From positions 1 through 59,297 of the forward strand of contig CALMRI010000018.1 in NCBI GenBank assembly GCA_937776645.1: a stretch of 59,297 bases of DNA, in the 5' to 3' direction. This DNA is from an uncultured Alphaproteobacteria bacterium. Its GTDB lineage: Bacteria > Pseudomonadota > Alphaproteobacteria > Thalassobaculales > Thalassobaculaceae. Position numbers and translations under genes: made by a program. Every line of letters starts with the position of its first letter. Position 1 is the stretch's first letter. The notes beneath the pieces were generated by a model that searched no databases, was not told the origin of the DNA, and saw only the letters and a list, made by a program, of their open reading frames with translations. Positions 8,236-16,593 of this stretch are shown one piece after another.

Positions 8236-8952
8236 TCAACCTTTTGCCGCTTCGGCGGCGCCGCCGGTGCTAGCGGCGGTCTGATTGAACAACAATTTGC
8301 GTTCCTCGTCACTGGGCCGGCCCTGGCGCCGAAAATCCTTACCGAGATCGACCGCGCACTGCACCGCCGGGCGGTCCTTGATCACTTTGCGCCAGCGAGT
8401 AACGTTGGGGAAGGCGTCCAGCGAGGCCCCCAGCGGTTTGGCGATCAACACCCAGGGCCAGGCGATCATATCGGCAACCGAGTAGTCGTCGCCGAGGATA
8501 TATGCCCGGTCGTCGAGCTGGCGCTCCAGCACCCCGACACAGCGGTCATATTCATTGGCGTAGCGGGTGTGAGAATACGAGTGTTCGCCGGGCGCATAAT
8601 TGACGAAATGGCTGAGCTGGCCGGCCATCGGCCCTTGGTTGCCAGTCTGCCAGAACAGCCATTCCAGCGCCTGGATCCGGCCCCGGGGATCCGCCGGAAT
8701 GAAACGACCGGTCTTCTCGGCAAGATAGAACATGATGGCGCCAGACTCGAAAACCGAGATCGGCTCACCCTCGACATCGTGGTCGAGAATCGCTGGCATC
8801 CGGTTGTTAGGACTGATCTTCAGAAACGCCGGCTTGAACTGATCGCCCTTGCCAATATTGACTGAATGGGTGGTGTAGTTCAGACCCAGCTCCTCCAGCA
8901 GGATCGCGACCTTCCAGCCGTTCGGGGTAGGCCAATAGTAGAAATCAAGCAT
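8236..8952 (-). CDS. Glutathione S-transferase, nu-class-like (YghU/YfcG)
   Basis: This 238-residue protein has the thioredoxin-fold N-terminal domain (residues 1-85: MLDFYYWPTPNGWKVAILLE; T9 and N11 are the glutathione-contacting residues of nu-class enzymes; FESGAIMFYLAEKTG includes the Glu-Ser pair that binds the gamma-glutamyl group) and an all-helical C-terminal domain (LEWLFWQTGNQGPMAGQLSH; YILGDDYSVADMIAWPWV). Family members show disulfide-bond reductase or conjugating activity in the cytoplasm. It follows the CoA transferase gene by 6 bases on the same strand, so they form an operon. This suggests glutathione has a part in the same catabolic step or in handling electrophilic intermediates. 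The C-terminus is alanine-rich and probably disordered. Confidence 0.93.
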   Translation of the reverse strand: MLDFYYWPTPNGWKVAILLEELGLNYTTHSVNIGKGDQFKPAFLKISPNNRMPAILDHDVEGEPISVFESGAIMFYLAEKTGRFIPADPRGRIQALEWLFWQTGNQGPMAGQLSHFVNYAPGEHSYSHTRYANEYDRCVGVLERQLDDRAYILGDDYSVADMIAWPWVLIAKPLGASLDAFPNVTRWRKVIKDRPAVQCAVDLGKDFRRQGRPSDEERKLLFNQTAASTGGAAEAAKG

Positions 8953-8958
8953 GCCGGG

Positions 8959-10170
8959 TTACTCCGCCGTTTGTCGTTTCCTGGGGCCGCCGATCACGCC
9001 ATCGGCGGCCAGCTTGGCGATTGTTTCCGCGTCATAACCGAGCCCGCGCATGGCGTCCTCGGTGAACTCTCCAAGCATTGGCGCCCCTCGGGTGATTTCC
9101 GGCAAAGTGTCCGAAAACAGCGCCGCCGGCCGAGCCTGACGCAGCCGGCCAGCCTCGGGGTGATCATATTCGGCGATGGTCTCATTGGCCTGGATCTGTG
9201 GATGATACATCACGTCACGCCGGCGCAGGATCGGCGCCGAGGGCACGTCAGCGGCCTCTAGAAGTTCTAACCATTCCTTCGCTGCTCTGGTCAACAGTAC
9301 CTCCTGGGTCATCCCCAGTCGGTCATTGATATTGGCGTGTCGGAGCGCCGGGGTGAGGAACCGGGGATCCTGAAGCCATTCCGGACGCTCCAGCGCGTTG
9401 GCGAGACTTTTCCACTGCTTGTCGGTGTTGACGGCGACGCTGATATAGTCGGTCTTCGTCTCATAGATCAGATCGATAAAGCTTTGGGCCTTTTCCTGGG
9501 GAAACTCGCCGTCGACGAAGGTCTGGCTGGCCATGTCGGAATGCCAGAGGAAATTCACCACGCTGTCGAGCATCGACAGGCGCACATGCTGACCCTTGCC
9601 GGTGCGCTCACGCGAGAGCAGCGCGGCGGTGACCGCCTGGGCCGCCATCACGCCGGTCAGCTTGTCGGGAACGATGGTCCGCACCAGCCGAGGTCTGGCG
9701 TCGTCGGCGCCACCCTGGATCGTCGTCAACCCAGAGAGCGCCTGAACCAGTGGATCATAGACCGGGCGCTGGGCATAGGGGCCGCGATCGCCGAAGCCGC
9801 TGATCGAGACATAGATGATCTCAGGCGCGATTTGGCGCACCACGTCTTCGCCCAGGCCGATACGCTCGATGACGCCGGGGCGCATGTTCTGGATGAACAC
9901 ATCGGCGCCCTCCAACAACTTCTTTGCTAGAACCATGCCCCTCGGGTCCTTGGTATTGACTGCGACCGAGCGTTTGGAGCGATTGTTGTTCAGGAACGAG
10001 GCGGAAAAGCCGCCCTGGCGGTTCGCCATGGCGCGGGTGAAGTCACCACCGCTGGGGTTCTCGATCTTGATCACCTCGGCGCCCTGGTCGGCCAGCATCA
10101 TCGTCGCCAGGGGGCCGGAAATCACGCTGGTCATGTCGATCACACGAAAACCTGCAAGCGGGCCGGCCAT
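8959..10170 (-). CDS. CaiB/BaiF (family III) CoA transferase
   Basis: This 403-residue protein starts at 10170 (MAGPLAGFRVIDMTSVISGP), with GGAG six bases upstream. It shows the family III layout: an N-terminal Rossmann part with GAEVIKIENPSGGDFTR, FLNNNRSKRSVAVNTKDPRG, and the catalytic aspartate D139 in RPVYDPLVQALSG, which becomes the acyl-anhydride and CoA-thioester site. Such enzymes move CoA between carboxylic acids, avoiding ATP use. It is the first gene of a two-gene operon with the GST and is divergent from a second paralogue at 10,508. The two share the fold but differ strongly in sequence, so they probably use different acids. The substrate cannot be inferred. Confidence 0.95.
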   Translation of the reverse strand: MAGPLAGFRVIDMTSVISGPLATMMLADQGAEVIKIENPSGGDFTRAMANRQGGFSASFLNNNRSKRSVAVNTKDPRGMVLAKKLLEGADVFIQNMRPGVIERIGLGEDVVRQIAPEIIYVSISGFGDRGPYAQRPVYDPLVQALSGLTTIQGGADDARPRLVRTIVPDKLTGVMAAQAVTAALLSRERTGKGQHVRLSMLDSVVNFLWHSDMASQTFVDGEFPQEKAQSFIDLIYETKTDYISVAVNTDKQWKSLANALERPEWLQDPRFLTPALRHANINDRLGMTQEVLLTRAAKEWLELLEAADVPSAPILRRRDVMYHPQIQANETIAEYDHPEAGRLRQARPAALFSDTLPEITRGAPMLGEFTEDAMRGLGYDAETIAKLAADGVIGGPRKRQTAE

Positions 10171-10507
10171 GGGCTGCTCCGTTCTTTGAAACTGTACCAA
10201 TGCTTTGTATCGCGTCTATCGCGCCAAAGGCGAGCAATCTCAACGCTGCGCGCAAGCCTGGGATCAAGAAGGATCCTGTTCCACCGCTTCACGAATGGGG
10301 GAGCAGCGGCAGATCAAGACAAATCCGCAACCCCAGATCAGAACCAGGGGGCGGGTCAAATTATTTTAAACCGCTGGCCCTTGCCAATATCCCCGATGCT
10401 TCAGGACTGTTAAACGCGAGCCGTGATGGCGCCACCGCTTGACCCCAGGCGACGGACTGGCAAGATCCCGGCGTTGCTTATCAGCGAAGCTGGCGGGGAA
10501 GACGTAT
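10171..10507. other. Divergent intergenic region between two CoA transferase genes
   Basis: These 337 bases separate two outward-reading genes and should hold both promoters. An AT-rich patch TCAAATTATTTTAAACC near 10,360 is the only obvious candidate for promoter melting. No RNA gene, clear hairpin or convincing ORF was seen. Confidence 0.4.
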
Positions 10508-11725
10508 ATGGCCAAGGCGCTTGAGGGAATTCGCGTGCTGGATCTGAGCCAGGTGCTCGCCGGACCGTTCTGTGCCCAGCAGCTTGCCCTGCTCGGCGCC
10601 GATGTGATCAAGGTGGAACCGCCAGAGGGCGGCGACCAGATGCGCAACCGGGTGCTGCCGAGCCGGCTGGCCTCCAAGGGCATGGCGGCGGGGTTTCTGA
10701 CGATGAATATCGGCAAGCGCAGCCTGGCGATGGATCTTAAATCCGACAAGGGCAAGGCGATCTTGACCAATCTGATCCGGGGTGCCGATGCGATCATCCA
10801 CAATTTCCGTGCGGGTGTCGTCGACCGGCTTGGCCTGGATTATGAAAGCGTGCGGGCGACCAATCCGACCATCGTCTACACGGTGATCTCCGGCTTTGGC
10901 CGCGCCGGCCCCAAGGCCGGCGACGCTGCCTATGACGGTGCGGTTCAGGCCGCCGCCGGGATGATGGCGAATAACGGGACCGACGAGAGCGGGCCGCTGC
11001 GCACCGGCTATTTCCCGGTCGATATGATGAGCGGCATGTCCGCCGCCTTTGCCACTACGGCGGCCCTGTTGCGCAAGCAACGCACCGGTGAGGGGCAATT
11101 GGTCGACGTCGCCATGCTCGATTGTGCGATCGCGCTGCAGGCGGCGAATTTCGGTCGCCATCTGATCGATCAAAGCCCCGATAACCGGATAGGCAATCAA
11201 TCGGCGACTGGCATTCCGACGGCGAACAGCTTTCCCGCCGCCGATGGCGCGCTCTTGTCGGCGGCGATCATGCCGAACCATGTCCAGGGCTTTTTTGACG
11301 AGCTTGGTATCGCTGATCTTCTCAACGACCCAAAATTCGCCACCCCCGCCGCGCGGATCGAGAACAAGGATCTGGTGCGGGCCGCGATGATCGAGGCGCT
11401 AAGCAAGGATCACGCCCAGAACTGGGAGGATCGACTGGCGGCGCGTGGGGTGCCGATCGCCAAGATCAACTCCATCGCCGAGGCCGCCGAGATCCCGCAG
11501 CTTGCCCATCGCGGCATCCTCACCGCCGTGCCTCGGGCCGAGGGTATCGACGAGGACCTCCGTCTAGTCGGCGCGCCGTATACCAACAATATCGACGGCC
11601 CCGAAGCGCTCCGGCCCCCGCCAACCCTCGGCCAGCACAGCCGTGAGGTGCTGGCCAGCGCCGGCATCTCCGACACCGACGCTGACGCGCTGATCGCTGA
11701 GGGCGTGATAGGCGTATCGCGGTAG
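10508..11725 (+). CDS. CaiB/BaiF (family III) CoA transferase
   Basis: This 405-residue protein starts at 10508 (MAKALEGIRVLDLSQVLAGP) behind GGGGAAG. Diagnostic segments are ADVIKVEPPEGGDQMR, GFLTMNIGKRSLAMDLKSDK, and the nucleophilic D143 in DAAYDGAVQAAAG. The C-terminal part (RPPPTLGQHSREVLASAGIS) is the usual family ending. It works in the cytoplasm transferring CoA onto a carboxylic acid. It is transcribed alone, away from the paralogue at 8,959-10,170. The two genes on either side of one intergenic region may respond to the same regulator, but no regulator gene is adjacent. The family is certain; the substrate pair is unknown. Confidence 0.95.
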   Translation: MAKALEGIRVLDLSQVLAGPFCAQQLALLGADVIKVEPPEGGDQMRNRVLPSRLASKGMAAGFLTMNIGKRSLAMDLKSDKGKAILTNLIRGADAIIHNFRAGVVDRLGLDYESVRATNPTIVYTVISGFGRAGPKAGDAAYDGAVQAAAGMMANNGTDESGPLRTGYFPVDMMSGMSAAFATTAALLRKQRTGEGQLVDVAMLDCAIALQAANFGRHLIDQSPDNRIGNQSATGIPTANSFPAADGALLSAAIMPNHVQGFFDELGIADLLNDPKFATPAARIENKDLVRAAMIEALSKDHAQNWEDRLAARGVPIAKINSIAEAAEIPQLAHRGILTAVPRAEGIDEDLRLVGAPYTNNIDGPEALRPPPTLGQHSREVLASAGISDTDADALIAEGVIGVSR

Positions 11726-12316
11726 CGGGTTTTCGCTCGGTTAAAACAACAATTGCCATCCCGGCCTGCACCCACTGCCGTTCGGGAAAGTCAAAATCTG
11801 CCAAGGCCAACGCCCGACCAACGATGAGCCGGGTGGTTTGGGATGCGAAGACTTGATAATACGCGCCGCGTTCGAAAGAACTCGGCCATCTTGAAGACCC
11901 GCATCCCTGGACTTGATCCAGGGCCCACCCCTCAGGCTGTGGCGAGTGACGAATGGTGCAATACCAGAATTGTCGCGCCGATATACGCGGCCTACCGTCA
12001 CGCCGAACCGCTTCAGGCATGGACCTTGGACCAAGGCCGGGAAAATTGCACCCGCCGCCCTGGCGAACGCAGGGTCAAACCCTGAGGCTCTTCGGTGGCG
12101 CGAATGGCCGATAATGGCGAAAAATGGCTATATATTGCCCCTATTCCTCGCCCATCAGTCACTGTTAACGTGCTCAGGCGTGGGTCCTGCTGTTGGCGAG
12201 GACGACGGGCAGATTTTACCGGACAGCAATGGGCCTGTGCCGGGATAGCAGGATTGTTTTATGGCTCCGGGATGGCAAAACCTTAGGGGCTGGAGCGGCG
12301 GTTGTTGCCGGTGCGC
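11726..12316. other. Intergenic region between convergent genes, with a repeat-like element
   Basis: Apart from the palindromic repeat listed at about 11,885-12,050, this stretch of roughly 590 bases contains only short, unconvincing frames. One small frame starting MAKNGYILPLFLAHQSLL (about 12,117-12,248) has no ribosome-binding site and no recognisable family. Confidence 0.5.
11885..12050. repeat. Degenerate palindromic intergenic repeat
   Basis: The segment begins with CCCTGGACTTGATCCAGGG, a 7-base-arm hairpin (CCCTGGA/TCCAGGG), followed by CCCACCCCTCAGG. It ends with an inverted counterpart of the type GCATGGACCTTGGACCAAGG. This resembles dispersed intergenic hairpins of the form ATCCCGGACTTGATCCGGGACCC common in alphaproteobacterial genomes. 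It seems distinct from the larger copies at 25,390-25,780, though of similar style. Confidence 0.5.
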
Positions 12317-13510
12317 TCAGACAATCCCGGCCTCGCGATAGGGCTCCCCACGTAGTATCCGGCCGGTGCCGAAGCGGCTTAAATCCATGGTTTCGAAGCG
12401 TCCGCCGAGGATGAGTTCGGCTATCGCCAGGCCGGTTGCGGGCGCGTGCATGATGCCGTGGCCGGAAAAACCGGTGGCGACATAGAGATTGCTCGGCTCG
12501 GCCTCCCACCGACCAATGATGGCACTGTAATCGAGGCGGTTGCGAGCATAGTGACCACGCCAGCCGCGTTCCAGCTTCAGGGTTTCCATCGCCGGCACTC
12601 GGTGTGCCAGGGCCGGCCAGACAATCTCCTCGAACCGAGTCGGGTCGAGTTCGAAATTCCAGCCTGCCGGCACACTCCAATCCGGCACCCCGCCGGTATA
12701 ACCGGTTCCCTCCGGGCGAAACGCCAGATCGGTCTCGGTCTTGATGAAGGGCAGCGGTTCCAGCGCGGCGGCGCAGCGGAAGAAATAGCTCTCACGGCTC
12801 ATGGGCTCGACCGGCAGATCGATGCTGAGTAGAGCCCCCAGCGCCCCGGACCAGGCGCCGGCGGCGAGGATGAAGAGATCCGCCTCGATCCGCTCCCCCG
12901 AGGCACAGGTGATGGCCTCGATCTTGGCCTTGGAAAAGTTGGCCGCCTCGACCGCCTCCTGGCGATAGCTGACACCAAGGTTACGGGCCTTGCGTTTGAA
13001 GCCCTGGAGCGCCGCATAAGCATCGATCCAGGCGTCATCGGCGGAGTAGACCGCCAGATCGATGTCATCGGTGCGGATCGCCGGGAACAAGTGCGAAAGA
13101 CCGGGGCCGTCCAGCAGTTCGGCTTTGACCCCGAGACCCTCCTGGTTGCGGAAATTGGCTTCCATGGTTGCCGCGTCGCCGCCATCGGAGACGAACAGAT
13201 AACCCTGGCGGCGAAACGAGATATCCGCCGGCTCGGCTTTACCTGTCTCATTTTGCCCGGCCCCATCTTGTACGGCCATCGTCTCTGCGAAGTTTTGATA
13301 GAACGGCAGACCATAGCCGCTCATCGACACGTTTTCCGGCAAGCTGAACAGCTGGCGGATGCCGCCGGAGCCGCGCGGTGTTGCCGCCTCGCCATAGCTC
13401 GGATCCCGTTCGATCACCGCGACCTCGCCCGCCCGGCCATCGTGAGCCAGGTGATAGGCGATCGAGGAACCGATGATCCCGCCGCCGATGATGACTATAT
13501 CGTAGCGCAT
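12317..13510 (-). CDS. FAD-dependent DAO-family oxidoreductase (amine/amino-acid dehydrogenase type)
   Basis: This 397-residue protein starts at 13510 with MRYDIVIIGGGIIGSSIAYH, the Rossmann FAD-binding G-x-G-x-x-G loop at residues 9-14. It then has AVIERDPSYGEAATPRGSGG, where the extended loop contacts FAD. The substrate domain lies in the middle (about 90-320), and the C-terminal FAD segment reads NLYVATGFSGHGIMHAPATG, typical of sarcosine oxidase beta-like and FOXRED1-like proteins. It would oxidise a secondary amine or amino acid, passing electrons to oxygen or a carrier. It lies 11 bases after the SDR gene, so both are one operon. There is no signal peptide. The substrate is unknown. Confidence 0.92.
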   Translation of the reverse strand: MRYDIVIIGGGIIGSSIAYHLAHDGRAGEVAVIERDPSYGEAATPRGSGGIRQLFSLPENVSMSGYGLPFYQNFAETMAVQDGAGQNETGKAEPADISFRRQGYLFVSDGGDAATMEANFRNQEGLGVKAELLDGPGLSHLFPAIRTDDIDLAVYSADDAWIDAYAALQGFKRKARNLGVSYRQEAVEAANFSKAKIEAITCASGERIEADLFILAAGAWSGALGALLSIDLPVEPMSRESYFFRCAAALEPLPFIKTETDLAFRPEGTGYTGGVPDWSVPAGWNFELDPTRFEEIVWPALAHRVPAMETLKLERGWRGHYARNRLDYSAIIGRWEAEPSNLYVATGFSGHGIMHAPATGLAIAELILGGRFETMDLSRFGTGRILRGEPYREAGIV

Positions 13511-13521
13511 GATCGCCTCTC

Positions 13522-14262
13522 TCAGGTCTCGGCGCCGCCGTTGCAGTTGATCATCTGGCCATTGACGAAGCCGCCGCCATCCGAGCACAGGAACCCGGTC
13601 AGCGCGGCGATTTCCTCGGGCATGCCGAGCCGGCCGAGCGGCACCCGGGGGATCATCGCGTGGATATGCTCGGTTTGCGCGGCATCGCCGGATGTATCGA
13701 TCGGGCCGGGTGAGATGGCGTTGGTGGTGATGCCGTTAGGGCCGAATTCCTTGCCCAGAGATTTGGTCAGGCCCCACAGGCCGTGCTTGGCGGCCGAGAC
13801 CGGGGCGCGGCCCTTATAGCCATGGATCGCGTTCATCCCGGTGATGTTGATGATCCGGCCCCAGCCCTTGTCGACCATGCCGCCGCCGAAGGCTCGGGCG
13901 GTATAGAAGGCGGAGTGCAGATCGACGTCGATGACCCGGTGCCAATCCTCGTCGCTCATCTCCAGGAACGCCTTGGACGGGCGGATCGCGGCGTTGTTGA
14001 TCAGGATGTCGATGCGGCCGAAGGCAGCCAGCGCCTGGCCGGCCATCGCCGTGACTTCAGCCGAGGCGCCGACATCGCCCATCACTACCTGGGTCTTGAC
14101 CCCCAACGCGCGGCCCTCGGCGGCGGTAGCCTCGCAGGCGGTTTGGTCCGTCGCACCGTTCAGCACGATATTGGCGCCCGCCGCCGCGAGGTTCAGCGCA
14201 ATGCAGCGACCGATATTCTTGCCACCCCCGGTGATGAAGGCGGTCTTGCCCGAGAGGCTCAT
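13522..14262 (-). CDS. Short-chain dehydrogenase/reductase, catalytic Tyr replaced
   Basis: This 246-residue classical-length SDR starts at 14262 (MSLSGKTAFITGGGKNIGRC, with the T-G-x-x-x-G-x-G cofactor loop at 11-18). ILINNAA (86-92) is the structural NNAG motif. The active-site region reads INITGMNAIHGYKGRAPVSA followed by AKHG: lysine K159 is present, but the position of the catalytic tyrosine holds V155 and the serine position is occupied by T141. Such Y-less members exist in the family, but their chemistry is less clear. SPGPIDT and the C-terminal NGQMINCNGGAET are normal. It is the first gene of an operon with the DAO oxidoreductase. Confidence 0.92.
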   Translation of the reverse strand: MSLSGKTAFITGGGKNIGRCIALNLAAAGANIVLNGATDQTACEATAAEGRALGVKTQVVMGDVGASAEVTAMAGQALAAFGRIDILINNAAIRPSKAFLEMSDEDWHRVIDVDLHSAFYTARAFGGGMVDKGWGRIINITGMNAIHGYKGRAPVSAAKHGLWGLTKSLGKEFGPNGITTNAISPGPIDTSGDAAQTEHIHAMIPRVPLGRLGMPEEIAALTGFLCSDGGGFVNGQMINCNGGAET

Positions 14263-14451
14263 AGGGATGCTCCGTTGGATGAATGGTAGTTTTCCGGATT
14301 ATGCACCGGTTTGGCGAGGATTGCCCAGCGCCTCAGCTTCCGGCGGCGTGCGGGTGACGTTTTGACGGCCAAGGGTTGTGATCGTCGAGGGCTACGCCTA
14401 GGGTCGCCGGCCAATTGCTACGCTGTGAAGACCACCATACGGAGACCAACA

Positions 14452-14685
14452 ATGCTGCCCTCCGCCGAGACCTGCGCGCGGTGGTCCAAGCGCAAATTCG
14501 TGCGCCAACCACACCGCATGGTGATCGCAATATTCCTCTGCCTGGCGGTCACCATCTATGCGTTATTCAGTGGCCAGCCCGGCCCGGCCAAGCTATTCGG
14601 CGGTATCGGGGCGTTCTTCTTGGCGCTATACGCGGCGGCGAATTACATCGTCTGGAAGGCCGAGCAGGTGGCGCCGGAGGAATAG
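14452..14685 (+). CDS. Small two-helix membrane protein, unknown function
   Basis: This 77-residue protein starts at ATG 14452 (MLPSAETCARWSKRKFVRQP), with GGAG eight bases upstream. It has a basic cytoplasmic N-terminus and two hydrophobic helices: about residues 23-43 (HRMVIAIFLCLAVTIYALFS) and 49-71 (KLFGGIGAFFLALYAAANYI), ending in a charged tail. No catalytic motif is visible and I do not recognise the family. It stands alone on the plus strand between two minus-strand genes and has its own terminator, which supports it as an expressed unit. Confidence 0.65.
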   Translation: MLPSAETCARWSKRKFVRQPHRMVIAIFLCLAVTIYALFSGQPGPAKLFGGIGAFFLALYAAANYIVWKAEQVAPEE

Positions 14686-14703
14686 CGCCGCCACCTGATT
14701 TTT
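14665..14703 (+). terminator. Intrinsic terminator at the end of the small membrane protein gene
   Basis: The arms CAGGTGGCG (14665-14673) and CGCCACCTG (14689-14697) form a perfect 9-base-pair stem with a 15-base loop, followed by ATTTTTA. The 5' arm lies inside the last codons of the gene and the stop codon TAG sits in the loop. Confidence 0.65.
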
Positions 14704-14719
14704 ACCTTCAGCCCCAATT

Positions 14720-15607
14720 TTAAACCTCGGCGACCTTGTGGTTGGCCATCCGCTCCAGCGCCGTCACCATGCCCGAGTGGTCGAGCACCTGATCGCCGTG
14801 AGCGGCGCAGGAGTTGAACAACTCCTGGGTGCTCGCCGTGTTCGGCAGGCTGACCCCAAGAGACTTGGCGCCCTGCAGAGCCAGGTTCAGGTCCTTCTGG
14901 TGCAATTCGATCCTGAAGCCCGGGTCGAAGGTGCGCTTGATCATCCGCTCGCCATGCACTTCAAGAATGCGGGATTGGGCCAGACCGCCCATCAGCGCCT
15001 GGCGCACCTTGGCTGGATTGGCGCCGGCCTTCGACGCAAAGACCAGGGCCTCGCCAACCGCCTCGATGGTCAGCGCGACGATGATCTGATTCGCCACCTT
15101 GGTGGTCTGGCCGACACCATTATCGCCGACCAGGGTGATGTTCTTGCCCATCAGCTCGAAAATTGGTGTGGCGCGGTCGAAATCGGCTTGGCTGCCGCCG
15201 ACCATGATGGTCAGGGACGCCGCCTTGGCCCCGACCTCGCCGCCGGAGACCGGTGCATCGAGATAGCCGCAGCGCTTCGCCTTGATCTTTTCCGCGAAAA
15301 CCTTGGTTTCGATCGGTGAGACCGAGCTCATATCGATGACCAACTTGCCGGCGGAAAGTCCTTCTGCAGCACCGTTGGGACCGAACAGAACCGCCTCGAC
15401 CTGGGGCGTGTCGGGCACTATGACGATGATGATCTCGGCCGCCTCAGCCACCGCCTTAGCGTTGTCGACGACCGTGAGGCCGGCATCCAGCAATTCCTTG
15501 GCCGCTGGCGTCTTGTGGATAGAGCTGACGACCTCGTGCCCGCTCGCCAGCAGATGGCCCGCCATCGGCGCGCCCATGATCCCCAAACCGATGAAACCGA
15601 TCTTCAT
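14720..15607 (-). CDS. garR: 2-hydroxy-3-oxopropionate (tartronate semialdehyde) reductase-like
   Basis: This 295-residue protein starts at 15607 behind a perfect GGAGGA (MKIGFIGLGIMGAPMAGHLL; NAD(P) loop G-x-G-x-x-G at 7-12). The beta-hydroxyacid dehydrogenase signatures follow in order: FIGLGIMG, the substrate loop DAPVSGGEVGAKAASLTIMV (about 121-140), and the catalytic lysine in GVGQTTKVANQIIV (about 165-178). The C-terminal helical domain ends with HQKDLNLALQGAKSLGVSLP. The closest named relatives reduce tartronate semialdehyde to glycerate in glyoxylate and glucarate use, but 3-hydroxyisobutyrate or succinate semialdehyde are alternatives. It stands alone; no glyoxylate carboligase is near. 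Confidence 0.85.
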   Translation of the reverse strand: MKIGFIGLGIMGAPMAGHLLASGHEVVSSIHKTPAAKELLDAGLTVVDNAKAVAEAAEIIIVIVPDTPQVEAVLFGPNGAAEGLSAGKLVIDMSSVSPIETKVFAEKIKAKRCGYLDAPVSGGEVGAKAASLTIMVGGSQADFDRATPIFELMGKNITLVGDNGVGQTTKVANQIIVALTIEAVGEALVFASKAGANPAKVRQALMGGLAQSRILEVHGERMIKRTFDPGFRIELHQKDLNLALQGAKSLGVSLPNTASTQELFNSCAAHGDQVLDHSGMVTALERMANHKVAEV

Positions 15608-15838
15608 GACCCTGTCCTCCGAGAACATGTGTTGTTGTTCCCGCTGTTATCGCGTGGTCGCCGGGTTGGGGCAAGAGCGGTTGGCAAAGGCGGCCAATTC
15701 GGGCCAGGGTATTGAAATCCGGATGCTGGGTGGCGTCGCAAAAGAATTGATGTGGCGTATATTTTAAATAAATAAATTAACGGATTTGCCGCCAAATTTA
15801 AGATGCCCGTTAGAAGTGGAAGACTGGAGCTTCCGAGG

Positions 15839-16520
15839 ATGTTTAGCACGCTGACAAATTCCGAAGCACTACTGGCGACGCGGGTGTTTAGTGGCCGCAA
15901 GATAGAGGCGGCGGAGATCTTTAACCGGGTTGGAACCGGTTTGAAGATTCCCGATGCTTCCAGCTTTGCCATCGCCTAGGGGGTGCGGGGTGAGGTGCGG
16001 GCCTGGTAGACGGTTTGCCAGGGGCTCAGCACCGTAGCCGGCGTGGTGAAAGCCGCCGAGACGGCCGCGACAAGCTTTTCCAATCTACTGAATAAGGACA
16101 GGAAAAATATATCGTATATTTTACCGCTGATCTCTAAGATTAGACGATCGTTTTAATCCACATCAACCCGATTCTTGATCAGATCGACCTGATGGTCAAT
16201 CAGGCGGAATTCAACAAGATTAATCTGATCAACCGTGACGAGGCCACGGTGGCCACCGCGCCGCCGGCAGATGAAGGGATCTTTTATTTCGCAGACCCTG
16301 ACAGCAACACCCATAAGATGCCGGCGACGACCAGACCGGTGTCGAGGGGGATTCCAAGGTTCTGCAGGACTAGGAAAACAACGAAATCGATGTACAGTTG
16401 CGCTCAATGCTGGCCAAAGATCTTGAACTGCTCCCACCGACCCTGAGCAATGTCGGGGCGGCTCTGGCACAGATACAGGCAGTGGGATCGAGACCAACCA
16501 GAACCTCGGCTCTGTCTCCC
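15839..16520 (+). pseudogene. Flagellin relic
   Basis: From ATG 15839 the frame reads MFSTLTNSEALL, then NRVGTGLKIPDASSFAIA. The second segment is the conserved flagellin N-terminal D0/D1 motif (usually NRISTGLKV followed by DDAS-x-[FY]-A-I-A-Q). It then hits TAG and, reading through, continues GVRGEVRAW, stop, VCQGLSTVAGVVKAAETAAT, in line with flagellin. A second stretch after a frame change reads ILDQIDLMVNQAEFNKINLI, the matching D1 helix. Weak C-terminal-like sequence (LSNVGAALAQIQAVGS) follows near 16,480. Multiple stops and shifts make it non-functional, while the order and spacing fit one gene of short flagellin size. Confidence 0.7.
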
Positions 16521-16593
16521 TAAACAGTTTGGTGGTCTTGGGTCTATTTCGATAAATTTAACTTTTGCGCGTGGGCGCTGCTACCGGCGCTTG

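Noticed and set aside
12117..12248. Short frame starting MAKNGYILPLFLAHQSLL
   Set aside because: No ribosome-binding site, no family, lies in a repeat-bearing intergenic region.
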